DNA of 64,000 bases from positions 1-64,000 of the forward strand of contig CATYVQ010000009.1 in the NCBI GenBank assembly GCA_958413895.1, written 5' to 3'. A model generated the notes under the pieces. It was given only the letters and a program-made list of their open reading frames with translations. It was not told the DNA's origin and searched no databases. Made by a program: the position numbers and the translations under genes. Source of the DNA: an uncultured Collinsella sp. GTDB taxonomy: Bacteria > Actinomycetota > Coriobacteriia > Coriobacteriales > Coriobacteriaceae. Below are positions 27,881-37,975 of this stretch, piece by piece. Position 1 is the stretch's first letter. Each line of letters starts with the position of its first letter.

Positions 27881-28384
27881 ATGGACAAAACTGCGTTCTT
27901 TACCATGCCGAGCGGTCTGTACGTGGTGAGCGCTGCGGCAGACGGGCTGCGCGCCGGCTGCGTCATCAATACTGCGGTGCAGGTGACGTCCATGCCGCCG
28001 CGTATTTCGGTTGCCGTGAACAAGGACAATGTCACCTCGGGCGTCATCGCATCGGCCAAAGCGTTCGCGCTGACCGTGATCGGTCAGACCGCCGACATGC
28101 TCTACATCGGTAACTTTGGGTTCCGCACCAGCAGCGATTATGACAAGTTTGCCAAATACGAGACCCGCGAGACGGCTCTGGGCATGCCCTATGTGCCCGA
28201 GCACGCGGCGGCCCTGTTTAGCTGCCGTTTGATCGACACTGTGGATGTGGGAACGCATCTGCTGTTTATTGGCGAGGTCGAGGATGCCGAGCGCCTGAGC
28301 GACGAGACGCCGCTGACGTACGACTACTATCACAAGGTGCTAAAGGGCAAGACGCCGCCCAAAGCCTCGTCGTATCAAGGCTAG
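27881..28384 (+). CDS. Flavin reductase domain protein
   Basis: A 167-residue FMN-binding split-barrel protein of the flavin reductase family (PSGLYVVSAAADGLRAGCVINTAVQVTSMPPRISVAV pattern, with the conserved N-T-xx-Q-V-T-S). It probably reduces a small acceptor or a partner iron protein. A rubredoxin gene lies 88 bp downstream; in other anaerobes these two domains are fused as high-molecular-weight rubredoxin, which supports a functional pair in NAD(P)H-driven oxygen or peroxide detoxification. AGGGGAG before the ATG at 27881 supports this start; upstream in-frame starts lie before the terminator at 27796-27829. Confidence 0.85.
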   Translation: MDKTAFFTMPSGLYVVSAAADGLRAGCVINTAVQVTSMPPRISVAVNKDNVTSGVIASAKAFALTVIGQTADMLYIGNFGFRTSSDYDKFAKYETRETALGMPYVPEHAAALFSCRLIDTVDVGTHLLFIGEVEDAERLSDETPLTYDYYHKVLKGKTPPKASSYQG

Positions 28385-28401
28385 AAATGTTCTAAAAATA
28401 C

Positions 28402-28429
28402 TTGCATTATACTATTGAGAATATATACT
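28402..28429 (+). promoter_or_regulatory. Promoter of the rubredoxin gene
   Basis: TTGCAT at 28402-28407 and TATACT at 28424-28429, 16 bases apart, in an A+T-rich island that contrasts with the surroundings. TATTGAGAATA between the boxes is a small inverted repeat and could be an operator. Confidence 0.6.
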
Positions 28430-28472
28430 AATAAGTAAGTACACCAGCAGTCACGTTCGAGAGGAGAACATC

Positions 28473-28616
28473 ATGGCTGAGGAGAAGAAGACGTATAAGT
28501 TTGTGTGCACCGTTTGCGGTTACGAGGTTGAGGTCGACACGCCCGAGCTGCCCGAGGATTACGTGTGCCCGGTGTGCGGCGTCGGCCCCGATGAGTTTGA
28601 GCTCGTCGAGGAGTAA
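28473..28616 (+). CDS. Short rubredoxin-like protein
   Basis: A 47-residue one-iron protein: CTVCG at residues 12-16 and CPVCGVGPDEFE from residue 32, giving the four Cys ligands of an Fe(SCys)4 site. Classic rubredoxins are about 52-54 residues with about 26-29 residues between the two CxxC pairs; here only 16 lie between, so part of the loop is missing, as in rubredoxin-like domains of rubrerythrin type. GAGGAG precedes the ATG. It has its own promoter and terminator and follows the flavin reductase gene, its likely electron donor. Confidence 0.88.
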   Translation: MAEEKKTYKFVCTVCGYEVEVDTPELPEDYVCPVCGVGPDEFELVEE

Positions 28617-28656
28617 CTCGTAGACACACGGCGATTAGCCATACAGAGCTCTGTCC

Positions 28657-28693
28657 AAGGGTCCCGGCTGGATATTCCGGCTGGGACCCTTTT
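28657..28693 (+). terminator. Rho-independent terminator of the rubredoxin gene
   Basis: AAGGGTCCC at 28657-28665 pairs with GGGACCCTT at 28683-28691, and the T run ends at 28693. Confidence 0.85.
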
Positions 28694-28724
28694 GATTTAT
28701 CTGACGGTTTAAAACGGCCTTACG

Positions 28725-28741
28725 TGTTACAGATTGAGACG
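28725..28741. repeat. Half copy of the 59-bp palindrome family
   Basis: TGTTACAGATTGAGACG matches the right arm of the family; no left arm is present upstream. Confidence 0.6.
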
Positions 28742-28769
28742 TTATATCTGGACAGCCACGCTATCCCAA

Positions 28770-30026
28770 TTACATCCCCGTTAGCAGCACGATGTCGAGA
28801 ATCGTCACGATGACGCCGATCCCTACGAGCAGCGCGTTGAGCGGGCGCGAGTTGGCGTATTTGCCCATAACGCGGGGCGAACTGGTGAGTCGTATGAGCA
28901 CAAAGACCGTAATCGGCAACTGAAGCGACAACAATGCCTGACTCCAGATGAGACCCTCAAAAGGATTCGGGACGATCAGGCACGCCGCCACTGCGCCGAC
29001 GAAACAGACCGCCACTCCAATCGATGAGTGCCGGTCGTGGATGTCGTATTCCTCGTCGAACATGCCCGCGGTGATGGTTCCCGCCGCCATGCCCGCTGTC
29101 ACGCTGCTCGATAGTCCCGCGAACAGCAGCGCTACCGCAAAGATGGTCGAGCTCGCCGGGCCCAAGATGGGGGAGAGCGTGGCCGCTGCGACGGCGAGGT
29201 CGTCTACGACAATGCCGTGCGCAAAGAAGGTCGTTGCGGCCAGGATGACCATGGCCGAGTTGATCGCCCAGCCCACGCCCATCGAAAAGAGCGTGTCGAA
29301 GAGCTCATAGCGCAGACGCTCTTCGATAACCTGCTCGCCTTGGCCTTCGAAGTGCATGGATTGGATGACCTCGGAGTGCAGGAAGAGGTTGTGGGGCATA
29401 ACGACCGCGCCTAGGACACTTACGATAATCGCGGCCGAGCCGGTGGGCATACGGGGTGTGATCCAGCTTGTGGCGGCTTGCGGCCAGTCGACGTTGACTA
29501 GTGCAAGCTCGGCCAAAAACGAAAGTCCTACCACGCCCACGAAGGCGATGATCCATCGCTCGGCGCGTTTGTAGGAGCTTGTCATGAGCATGGCAATCGA
29601 TGCCGCCGCGACGATGACGCAGCCGGCGCGTACGGGCAGGCCAAAGAGCATTTGAAGCGCGATCGCACCGCCCAGGACTTCGGCCATGGCGGTGGCGATG
29701 GTCGCGAGGTAGGCGCTGGCGAGCACCGTGCGCCCAACGAAGCGGGGGAGAAAGCGGGTCGTGGCCTCGGCAAGGCAGGCGCCCGTGGCGATGCCCAGGT
29801 GCGCCGCGTTGTGCTGCAAGACGATCAGCATAATCGTGGACAGCGTGACGATCCACAGCAGCGCGTAGCCAAACTGCGAGCCCGCGGCCATATTGGAGGC
29901 CCAGTTGCCCGGGTCGATAAAGCCGACGGTCACGAGCAATCCGGGGCCGATATGCCGTGCGATGTCGAGTCCTCCGTGACCGCCGGTGCGTCGGGAGCCA
30001 AAATGATGTTTGAGATGGTTGATCAT
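28770..30026 (-). CDS. mntH: Nramp-family Mn2+/Fe2+ transporter
   Basis: Proton-coupled divalent metal importer with about eleven transmembrane helices in 418 residues. Both metal-binding motifs are canonical: DPGN at residues 38-41 (helix 1) and MPHN near residue 209 (helix 6, VVMPHNLFLHSE). The helix-6 Met favours Mn2+/Fe2+/Cd2+ over Mg2+ or Ca2+. It stands alone on the minus strand. A 16-base imperfect palindrome at 30087-30102 lies upstream of its start and could be the site of a DtxR/MntR-type repressor. Stop is TAA. Confidence 0.92.
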   Translation of the reverse strand: MINHLKHHFGSRRTGGHGGLDIARHIGPGLLVTVGFIDPGNWASNMAAGSQFGYALLWIVTLSTIMLIVLQHNAAHLGIATGACLAEATTRFLPRFVGRTVLASAYLATIATAMAEVLGGAIALQMLFGLPVRAGCVIVAAASIAMLMTSSYKRAERWIIAFVGVVGLSFLAELALVNVDWPQAATSWITPRMPTGSAAIIVSVLGAVVMPHNLFLHSEVIQSMHFEGQGEQVIEERLRYELFDTLFSMGVGWAINSAMVILAATTFFAHGIVVDDLAVAAATLSPILGPASSTIFAVALLFAGLSSSVTAGMAAGTITAGMFDEEYDIHDRHSSIGVAVCFVGAVAACLIVPNPFEGLIWSQALLSLQLPITVFVLIRLTSSPRVMGKYANSRPLNALLVGIGVIVTILDIVLLTGM

Positions 30027-30086
30027 GGTGCGCTCCTGCGTGCCGTTTGCTTGACGCCGGAAAGGATACCCGTTTTAGGCTCAAAA

Positions 30087-30102
30087 GTTAATCAAGACTA
30101 AC
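30087..30102 (-). promoter_or_regulatory. Candidate metal-repressor operator upstream of mntH
   Basis: GTTAATCAAGACTAAC is an imperfect palindrome (12 of 16 positions symmetric) in the A+T-rich region about 60 bp before the mntH start, resembling DtxR/MntR-type sites in layout. Confidence 0.35.
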
Positions 30103-30146
30103 AAAATTGCTGTATTTGAATAGGATGGTGAAAGGGGGCTGCGAAA

Positions 30147-30205
30147 TGTCTTGATCTGTAACAACTAGGGATGGAAATTGGGTCTTACTGTTACAGATTG
30201 AGATG
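30147..30205. repeat. 59-bp palindrome family, dispersed copy
   Basis: Left arm TGTCTTGATCTGTAACA (30147-30163) and right arm TGTTACAGATTGAGATG (30189-30205), with a 25-base loop. It occupies part of the 361-bp mntH-gltB gap; the rest shows no gene. Confidence 0.88.
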
Positions 30206-30387
30206 TTTGAAGCGGTGAGCTTACAGGTCGAACTTGGGGCCCTTGTTGCCGTCCTTGAGGTCGGCGGTGTCCACTCGTAGGGTGTGCGTTACGCGATTGT
30301 TTCGAAACGGGCGGGAAACACAACGGGCCGGCGGTGCTCCTAGTATGCCTATTCAACTGACTGTCTAATATCTAGGGGAGGATCGCG

Positions 30388-33300
30388 ATGCAGGCAGATT
30401 CCGCTCAGCAGCAGGGCCTTTATCGCCCCGAATTCGACCACGATGCATGCGGCATCGGCGCGCTTGCCGATATCAACGGTGAGCGCCATCACCAGATTCT
30501 GGACGATGCACTGTCCATTCTGGTCAACTTGGAGCACCGCGGTGGCACCGGACTCGAGAAGAACACCGGCGACGGCGCTGGTATCCTGTTCCAGGTTCCG
30601 CATCACTTTTTCCGTAAAGAGGCTCAAAAGTGTGGCCAGATTCTGCCGGCAGAGGGCGACTATGGCGTGGCCATGCTGTTCTTCCCGCAGGACGAGAAGG
30701 GCGTAGAGGATGCCCGCCGCGTGTTTGAGGAGGGCTGCGCCGAGGCCGGCGTGCCGCTGCTCTTTTGGCGCGAGGTGCCGGTTGACCCGCACGACCTGGG
30801 CGAGACGGCCCGCGCCTGTATGCCCACTATCCTGCAGGCCTTCCTGGGCCGTCCGGACGACACGCCCGCCGGCGATGCCTTCGAGCGCCGCCTGTACGTG
30901 TGCCGCCGCACCATCGAGAAGAAGGCCGACGCTGAGTTTGCCCTGCGCGACAAAATCTTCTATGTATGCTCCATGAGCTCGCGCACCATCGTGTACAAGG
31001 GCATGCTGGTCGCCACGCAGATGCGCCGCTTCTTCATCGATCTCAACGACGCCGCCGTCAAGACGGCCGTGGCGCTCGTCCACTCGCGCTACTCCACCAA
31101 CACCACGCCCAGCTGGGAACGCGCGCACCCCAACCGCTTTATCATCCACAACGGCGAGATCAACACCCTCAAGGGCAACGTCAACTGGATTCGCGCCCGC
31201 GAACCCAACCTGTACAGCCCCGTGCTGCAGCACGATCTTGAGCGTGTGATGCCCATCATCAACCGCGAGGGCTCCGACTCCGCGATTCTGGACAACGTGC
31301 TCGAGTTCTTGGTCATGAACGGCCGTCCGCTCACGCGTGCCGCATCCATGCTGCTGCCCGAGCCGTGGGACCACAACGACAGTCTGAGCGAGGAGCGCCG
31401 CACCTACGATGCCTACCAGTCCATGCTCATGGAGCCGTGGGATGGCCCGGCGGCCATCGCCTTTACCGACGGTCGCACGCTGGGTGCCGCCCTCGACCGT
31501 AACGGCCTGCGTCCCGCCCGCTACTATGTGACGCGCGACGGTCGCTTTATGCTGGCAAGCGAGGTGGGCACCATCGAGGTGAGCCCCGAGAACATCCTGA
31601 CGAGCGGCTGTCTGGGACCGGGCCAGATGCTCGAGGTTGACTTTGCCCGCGGCCGCGTGATCTACAACGATGAGCTGCGCGCCCGCTATGCCAAGGAAAA
31701 ACCCTACCGCGACTGGATTGCCGAGGAGACGCTGACCGTCGACGCGCTCGATGAGCCCGTTGCGACAACGCCCGCCGAGGACGCCGAGGTGCCCGCCGCC
31801 GTGCGTATGGCCAAGCTCGGCTACCATTGGGATGACGTTGACGAAGTCGTGCGTCCCATGGCCCAGCAGGGCAAGGCGCCGCTCGCCTCGATGGGTATCG
31901 ATGCGCCGCTGGCCTGCCTGTCCAAGAAGACGCGCTCGTTCTTCGACTACTTCTATCAGCTGTTCGCCCAGGTCACGAACCCGCCGATCGATGCCCTGCG
32001 CGAGCATATGGTCACCTCGACCACGCTCTACCTGGGCAACCACGGCAACCTGCTCGAGGATTCCCGCACGGCCTGCCAGCTGGTGCGCTTGGAGCGTCCG
32101 CTGCTGAGCGAGGAGGAGTTCGAGTGTATCTGCGCCATCGACCGCGTGGGCTTTAAGACCCGCCGTTTCCGTGCCGTGTACCGCCGCGACGCCGGCGAGG
32201 GCGCGCTGCAGGCTGCGCTCAAGCAGCTTGCAGAGGATGTTGAGGCTGCGGTCCGCGACGGCGTGAACATCGTGGTGTTGAGCGATCGCGCCGCTGCGGG
32301 TGAGGTGCCCGTGCCGTCGCTGCTCGCCGTGGGCTGCGTGCACAACCACCTGATCCGCGCCGGCGTGCGTACCTTTGCCGACATCGTGGTGGAGTGCGGC
32401 GACGCCGTGTCTCCGCACGACTTTGCGGCGCTGGTGGGCTACTCCGCGAGCGGCATCTATCCGTACAACGCACATGCGTGCATCCGCGATCTGGCGGCAC
32501 GCGGCGACCTGGACGTGACGGCCGAGCAGGGCATCGCCAACTACAACAAGGCTGCGACCGCCGGCATCGTTTCCATCATGTCCAAGATGGGCATCTCCAC
32601 GGTGCAGAGCTACCATTCGGCGCAGATCTTCGAGGCCGTGGGCTTCACTCCGGAGTTCGTCAACGCGTATTTCGCCGGCACGGTGAGCCGTGTGGGCGGT
32701 ATGGGTGTCGAGGACGTCGAGCGCGAGCAGAATGAGCGCTACGACGCCGCGCTCGCTATCCTTAAGAGCCCGGCTCCCGATCAGCTGCCCACGCTGGGTC
32801 TGACCAAGTGGCGCCCGCTCGGCGGCGAGGATCACCTTATCGACCCGCAGACCGTCTACCTGCTGCAGACCGCCTGCCGCGAGGACAGCTACGACACCTT
32901 TAAGGAGTACAGCGCCCGCCTGCACCGCACCGGCCGTGCCGTGCGCCTGCGTGACCTGCTGGACTTTAATGCCAACGGTCGCACGCCGGTTTCGCTCGAC
33001 GAGGTGGAGCCCGCGCTCAACATCGTCCGCCGCTTTAACACCGGCGCCATGTCGTACGGTTCCATCAGCAAAGAGGCACACGAGTGCATGGCCATCGCCA
33101 TGAACCGCCTGCACGGTCGTTCCAACTCGGGCGAGGGCGGCGAGGATCCGCGTCGCGAGACCCCGCTGGCCAACGGTGACTCCAAGAATTCCGCCATCAA
33201 GCAGGTGGCAAGCGCGCGCTTTGGCGTGACGAGCCGCTACCTGTGCAGCGCCTTCGAGATTCAGATCAAGATGGCCCAGGGCGCCAAGCCCGGTGAGGGC

Positions 33301-35091
33301 GGTCACCTGCCCGGCAAGAAGGTCTACCCCTGGATTGCCGAGGTCCGTCAGTCCACGCCCGGCATCGGCCTGATTTCGCCTCCGCCGCACCACGACATCT
33401 ACTCCATCGAGGACTTGGCAGAGCTGATCTTCGATCTTAAGAACGCCAACCCCGGCGCGCGCGTGTCGGTCAAGCTGGTCAGCGAGGCCGGCGTCGGCAC
33501 CATCGCCACCGGCGTGGCCAAGGGCGCTGCCGACAAGATTTTGATCAGCGGCCACAATGGCGGCTCGGGTGCCGCTGCGCGCGACTCTATCTGGCACGCG
33601 GGTCTGCCGCTGGAGCTTGGCCTTGCCGAGGCCCAGCAGACGCTGCTGCAAAACGGTTTGCGCTCACGCGTGGTGCTCGAGGCCGATGGCAAGCTCATGG
33701 ACGGCACCGACGTCGCCGTCGCCTGCCTGCTGGGTGCCGAGGAGTTTGGCTTTGCGACCATGCCGCTCATCTCCATGGGCTGCCTCATGCAGCGCGACTG
33801 CCAGCAGGATACCTGCCCGGCCGGCATCGCTACGCAAAACTGCCGCCTGCGTCGCGGCTTCCGCGGCAAGCCAGAGCACGTCGAGCACTTTATGCTCTTT
33901 GTTGCCGAGCAGCTGCGCGAGGTCATGGCGAGCCTGGGCTTCCGCACCGTCGACGAGATGGTCGGCCATCCCGAGTGCCTGCGCCAGATCGAGGTCCCGG
34001 GCAACCGCAAGGCCAACCTGCTCGATCTGTCGCCCGTGCTGGCAAGCGCGACCTGTGAGTTTGGTGCCCACATCCCGGGCGCCGACGGCCGTCACTTCCT
34101 GCCCCAGATGGCTGCGGACAGCGAGCTCGATAAGACGCTCGACTCCACGTTGTTTGTGCCCTATACGGCCGATGCCCGTGCGCACCTGCGTCCGATTCGC
34201 TTTCGCGCCGATATCGCCAACGTCAACCGCTGCGTGGGCACCATCTTGGGCAACGCGGTGACCAAGGCGCATCCCGAGGGCCTGCCCGCCGGCTCCATCA
34301 CCATCGATTGCGATGGTTCGGCCGGTCAGAGCTTTGGCGCCTTCCTGCCGCGCGGCATTACGCTCAACGTGTGCGGCGACGCCAACGACTACTTTGGCAA
34401 GGGCCTTTCGGGCGGCGAGGTGTCGGTGCGCCCCAACCCGCATGCGACCTACAAGTTCGACGAGAACATCATCGTGGGCAACGTGGCCTTCTTTGGCGCT
34501 ACGAGCGGTCGCGGCTTCATTAACGGCCTGGCCGGCCAGCGCTTTGGCGTACGCAACTCCGGTGCCACCGTGGTGGTCGAGGGCTGCGGCAACCATGGCT
34601 GCGAGTACATGACGGGAGGTCTGGCGCTCATCCTGGGCGAGGTCGGGCAGAACTTCGCCGCCGGCATGACGGGCGGCGTGGCTTACGTCTTTGACCAGTA
34701 CGGCACGCTCGATGCCCGTGTGAACCACGAGAGCGTTGAGCTTAAAGCCCCGACGGCCGGTGAGCTGGCGCAGATTCGCGAGCTCATCCAGGAGCACGTG
34801 GACGCGACGCAGAGCCCGCGCGGCATTAAGCTGCTCTACAGCTTTGAGACGATGAGCAAGCACTTTGTGAAGGTCATTCCAACCGAGTACGAGCGCGTGC
34901 TGGCGATTGTCGCCGCCGCCGAGGCCGTCGGCAAGACGCATGCGCAGGCCGAGGAGCTGGCGTTTGACATTGTGACCGGTCGCGCCGACGCCGCCGATGT
35001 CGCTCGCTTTGATGTGGCGGGTGGTGCTGCTGGCGCGGGCGCTGCGTCCGTGGCTGCCAGCTCTGTTGCTTCGACCAAGAAGGAGGCGTAA
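30388..35091 (+). CDS. gltB: Glutamate synthase (NADPH) large subunit
   Basis: The 1567-residue alpha subunit makes glutamate from 2-oxoglutarate and glutamine. The class-II amidotransferase domain starts at Cys21 (DHDACGIGALAD), so a 20-residue propeptide is expected to be removed to free the nucleophile. HSRYSTNTTPSWERAHP and NGEIN belong to the same domain. The FMN/synthase domain spans about 850-1220, with the 3Fe-4S cysteines in CLMQRDCQQDTCPAGIATQ. A glucosamine-domain beta-helix follows at about 1270-1500. The final 40 residues are an Ala/Ser-rich tail. gltD follows after five bases. Confidence 0.97.
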   Translation: MQADSAQQQGLYRPEFDHDACGIGALADINGERHHQILDDALSILVNLEHRGGTGLEKNTGDGAGILFQVPHHFFRKEAQKCGQILPAEGDYGVAMLFFPQDEKGVEDARRVFEEGCAEAGVPLLFWREVPVDPHDLGETARACMPTILQAFLGRPDDTPAGDAFERRLYVCRRTIEKKADAEFALRDKIFYVCSMSSRTIVYKGMLVATQMRRFFIDLNDAAVKTAVALVHSRYSTNTTPSWERAHPNRFIIHNGEINTLKGNVNWIRAREPNLYSPVLQHDLERVMPIINREGSDSAILDNVLEFLVMNGRPLTRAASMLLPEPWDHNDSLSEERRTYDAYQSMLMEPWDGPAAIAFTDGRTLGAALDRNGLRPARYYVTRDGRFMLASEVGTIEVSPENILTSGCLGPGQMLEVDFARGRVIYNDELRARYAKEKPYRDWIAEETLTVDALDEPVATTPAEDAEVPAAVRMAKLGYHWDDVDEVVRPMAQQGKAPLASMGIDAPLACLSKKTRSFFDYFYQLFAQVTNPPIDALREHMVTSTTLYLGNHGNLLEDSRTACQLVRLERPLLSEEEFECICAIDRVGFKTRRFRAVYRRDAGEGALQAALKQLAEDVEAAVRDGVNIVVLSDRAAAGEVPVPSLLAVGCVHNHLIRAGVRTFADIVVECGDAVSPHDFAALVGYSASGIYPYNAHACIRDLAARGDLDVTAEQGIANYNKAATAGIVSIMSKMGISTVQSYHSAQIFEAVGFTPEFVNAYFAGTVSRVGGMGVEDVEREQNERYDAALAILKSPAPDQLPTLGLTKWRPLGGEDHLIDPQTVYLLQTACREDSYDTFKEYSARLHRTGRAVRLRDLLDFNANGRTPVSLDEVEPALNIVRRFNTGAMSYGSISKEAHECMAIAMNRLHGRSNSGEGGEDPRRETPLANGDSKNSAIKQVASARFGVTSRYLCSAFEIQIKMAQGAKPGEGGHLPGKKVYPWIAEVRQSTPGIGLISPPPHHDIYSIEDLAELIFDLKNANPGARVSVKLVSEAGVGTIATGVAKGAADKILISGHNGGSGAAARDSIWHAGLPLELGLAEAQQTLLQNGLRSRVVLEADGKLMDGTDVAVACLLGAEEFGFATMPLISMGCLMQRDCQQDTCPAGIATQNCRLRRGFRGKPEHVEHFMLFVAEQLREVMASLGFRTVDEMVGHPECLRQIEVPGNRKANLLDLSPVLASATCEFGAHIPGADGRHFLPQMAADSELDKTLDSTLFVPYTADARAHLRPIRFRADIANVNRCVGTILGNAVTKAHPEGLPAGSITIDCDGSAGQSFGAFLPRGITLNVCGDANDYFGKGLSGGEVSVRPNPHATYKFDENIIVGNVAFFGATSGRGFINGLAGQRFGVRNSGATVVVEGCGNHGCEYMTGGLALILGEVGQNFAAGMTGGVAYVFDQYGTLDARVNHESVELKAPTAGELAQIRELIQEHVDATQSPRGIKLLYSFETMSKHFVKVIPTEYERVLAIVAAAEAVGKTHAQAEELAFDIVTGRADAADVARFDVAGGAAGAGAASVAASSVASTKKEA

Positions 35092-35096
35092 GTGCC

Positions 35097-36578
<1,482 letters not shown>

Positions 36579-36993
36579 GGCGGCTGTCCACAGCTGAATC
36601 GTCAAGGGCTGTCCCCAACGGCCGGCCCAAAAGGAACGTCCCCAAGTGCCGGCAGCTGGGGACGTTCCTTATGTGCCGGCATTCGGGGACACTCCTTGCG
36701 GGTTTGCGACCGATTTGTTCGTTTGTCGACGTACGGGTGTTCATTTGTCGACTTCTTGGGCTGTGGTCACCTGTTGTTTCTGTGGTGGCTGCGGGTATCT
36801 GGCTCAAAAGGGCGGGTTGGCCGTCTATGTTTACCTGCGGTTTTGTTGCGGTGCGCATTTTCGGTCAAGCTTTTCGTCAAGTGTTTGGTCAGCATCTGGT
36901 TTGCAGCCGGAGGCCTATTTTGCCCGCGCTGGTCGTGACTGCCCACCCTCCTCGTAAGCTCAAATTGAGGTCCATCAGTTTGAGGAGGATGCC
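36579..36993. other. Gene-free stretch after gltD
   Basis: About 415 bp. The first 100 bp hold GGGGAC-type repeats, including the palindrome at 36631-36670. A direct repeat of TTTGTCGAC occurs near 36721 and 36749. Small overlapping reading frames here look spurious. The last 15 bp carry the GAGGAGG of the next gene. Confidence 0.5.
36631..36670. repeat. GGGGACGTTC palindrome
   Basis: AAGGAACGTCCCCA at 36631-36644 pairs perfectly with TGGGGACGTTCCTT at 36657-36670 around a 12-base loop. GTGCCGGC sits in the loop and again just downstream. Confidence 0.82.
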
Positions 36994-37701
36994 ATGACTG
37001 ATCACGCTTTAGATCGAGCGCATCTGGCTGAAGCCGTCGGCAACGATATTGCCGACATGGCCCATTTTTGGATGCTGCGGAAGTTTCAGTTTTTGGAGCC
37101 GGCGCGCGAGCAGTTTGAGATCATTGTCGACCCGTGGCTCAGCTATCGCACCGAGCCTTCGCAAAACGAAATCATGGCCTACAACATGGCATTTACCGAT
37201 TGGCTGCTCTTCGAGCGCTCCTATCGCCATGGCAAGACGCTGCTCGAGCTGTATGTTGACGAGCCGCCGGCATCGCTTTCGCCTGCCTCGCTTAAGCGGC
37301 TCGAGCAGGTGCGCGACACACAGTATTTCTCGCGCTTTGGCATTTTGGACAAGGATCCTGCGAACGGCATGGTTGCGCTGAAGGATACGCGCGCCGACCT
37401 TCGCTTTGATGTCTACGACCCGCATATCGTGCAAAAGGAGCATTGGAGCGACGGCGCGATCGCGGTGCGCCTCGCCTGCGTCGACGATGTCTGGCTGACG
37501 GCGGGACAGCTCTATCTGTATGACATCGCGCGCCTGAGTGACACGGCGGTCGATGGACCGGGTGCGGTGCATCCCGAGGATCTGCAGGACGGCTTTGACA
37601 CCTCGTGCGTCAGCTTCTTTTTGCGCCTGGTCCGCGACATCATGGGCGCCCAGGGGCGCTACGTAAAGTCCCTCAACATCTACGAACAAGAATGGGAGTA
37701 G
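36994..37701 (+). CDS. Conserved-looking hypothetical protein
   Basis: A 235-residue soluble protein that I do not recognise with confidence. It begins MTDHALDRAHLAEAVGNDIADMAHFWMLRKF and is rich in aromatic residues (WLSYRTEPSQNEIMAYNMAF, DWLLFERSYRHGKTLLELY), with no membrane segment, signal peptide or known catalytic motif. It looks mixed alpha/beta. GAGGAGG (36982-36988) five bases before the ATG is a strong ribosome binding site, and codon usage matches the neighbours, so the gene is real. Three palindromes of the 59-bp family start 36 bp after its stop. Confidence 0.75.
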   Translation: MTDHALDRAHLAEAVGNDIADMAHFWMLRKFQFLEPAREQFEIIVDPWLSYRTEPSQNEIMAYNMAFTDWLLFERSYRHGKTLLELYVDEPPASLSPASLKRLEQVRDTQYFSRFGILDKDPANGMVALKDTRADLRFDVYDPHIVQKEHWSDGAIAVRLACVDDVWLTAGQLYLYDIARLSDTAVDGPGAVHPEDLQDGFDTSCVSFFLRLVRDIMGAQGRYVKSLNIYEQEWE

Positions 37702-37736
37702 GGGATGTGACTGGTGCCGCCCTACAGCCCTGACTT

Positions 37737-37795
37737 TGTCTCAATCTGTAACGTTTGGCGGCTGTTTGGGCCCGTAACTGTTACAGATTGAGATG
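37737..37795. repeat. 59-bp palindrome, array unit 1
   Basis: Left arm TGTCTCAATCTGTAACG from 37737; right arm TGTTACAGATTGAGATG ends at 37795. First of three upstream units, 21 bases before unit 2. Confidence 0.9.
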
Positions 37796-37816
37796 TTCGG
37801 CAACGGGTTGGGAGAA

Positions 37817-37875
37817 TGTCTCGATCTGTAACATCTACAGGCCCAATTTCGACCTTCCTGTTAAAGATTGAGACA
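37817..37875. repeat. 59-bp palindrome, array unit 2
   Basis: Left arm TGTCTCGATCTGTAACA; right arm TGTTAAAGATTGAGACA. It starts 80 bp after unit 1. Confidence 0.9.
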
Positions 37876-37897
37876 AAGGCTGGACGCGGTGTCGAAA

Positions 37898-37956
37898 GAT
37901 CTTGCTCTGTAACAACTAGAGGCTCAAAGACTGTCTTCCTGTTACAGATCAAGACA
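37898..37956. repeat. 59-bp palindrome, array unit 3
   Basis: Left arm GATCTTGCTCTGTAACA (more diverged); right arm TGTTACAGATCAAGACA. It starts 81 bp after unit 2 and ends 10 bp before the ribosome binding site of the next gene. Confidence 0.88.
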
Positions 37957-37975
37957 TTTGCCAGCGGAGGCAACG

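Noticed and set aside
30349..33651. 1100-codon minus-strand frame opposite gltB
   Set aside because: A shadow of gltB codon bias; no family motif and no ribosome binding site.
36646..36997. Overlapping plus-strand frames of 80-108 codons
   Set aside because: They lie over GGGGAC repeats, have no ribosome binding site and no family resemblance.
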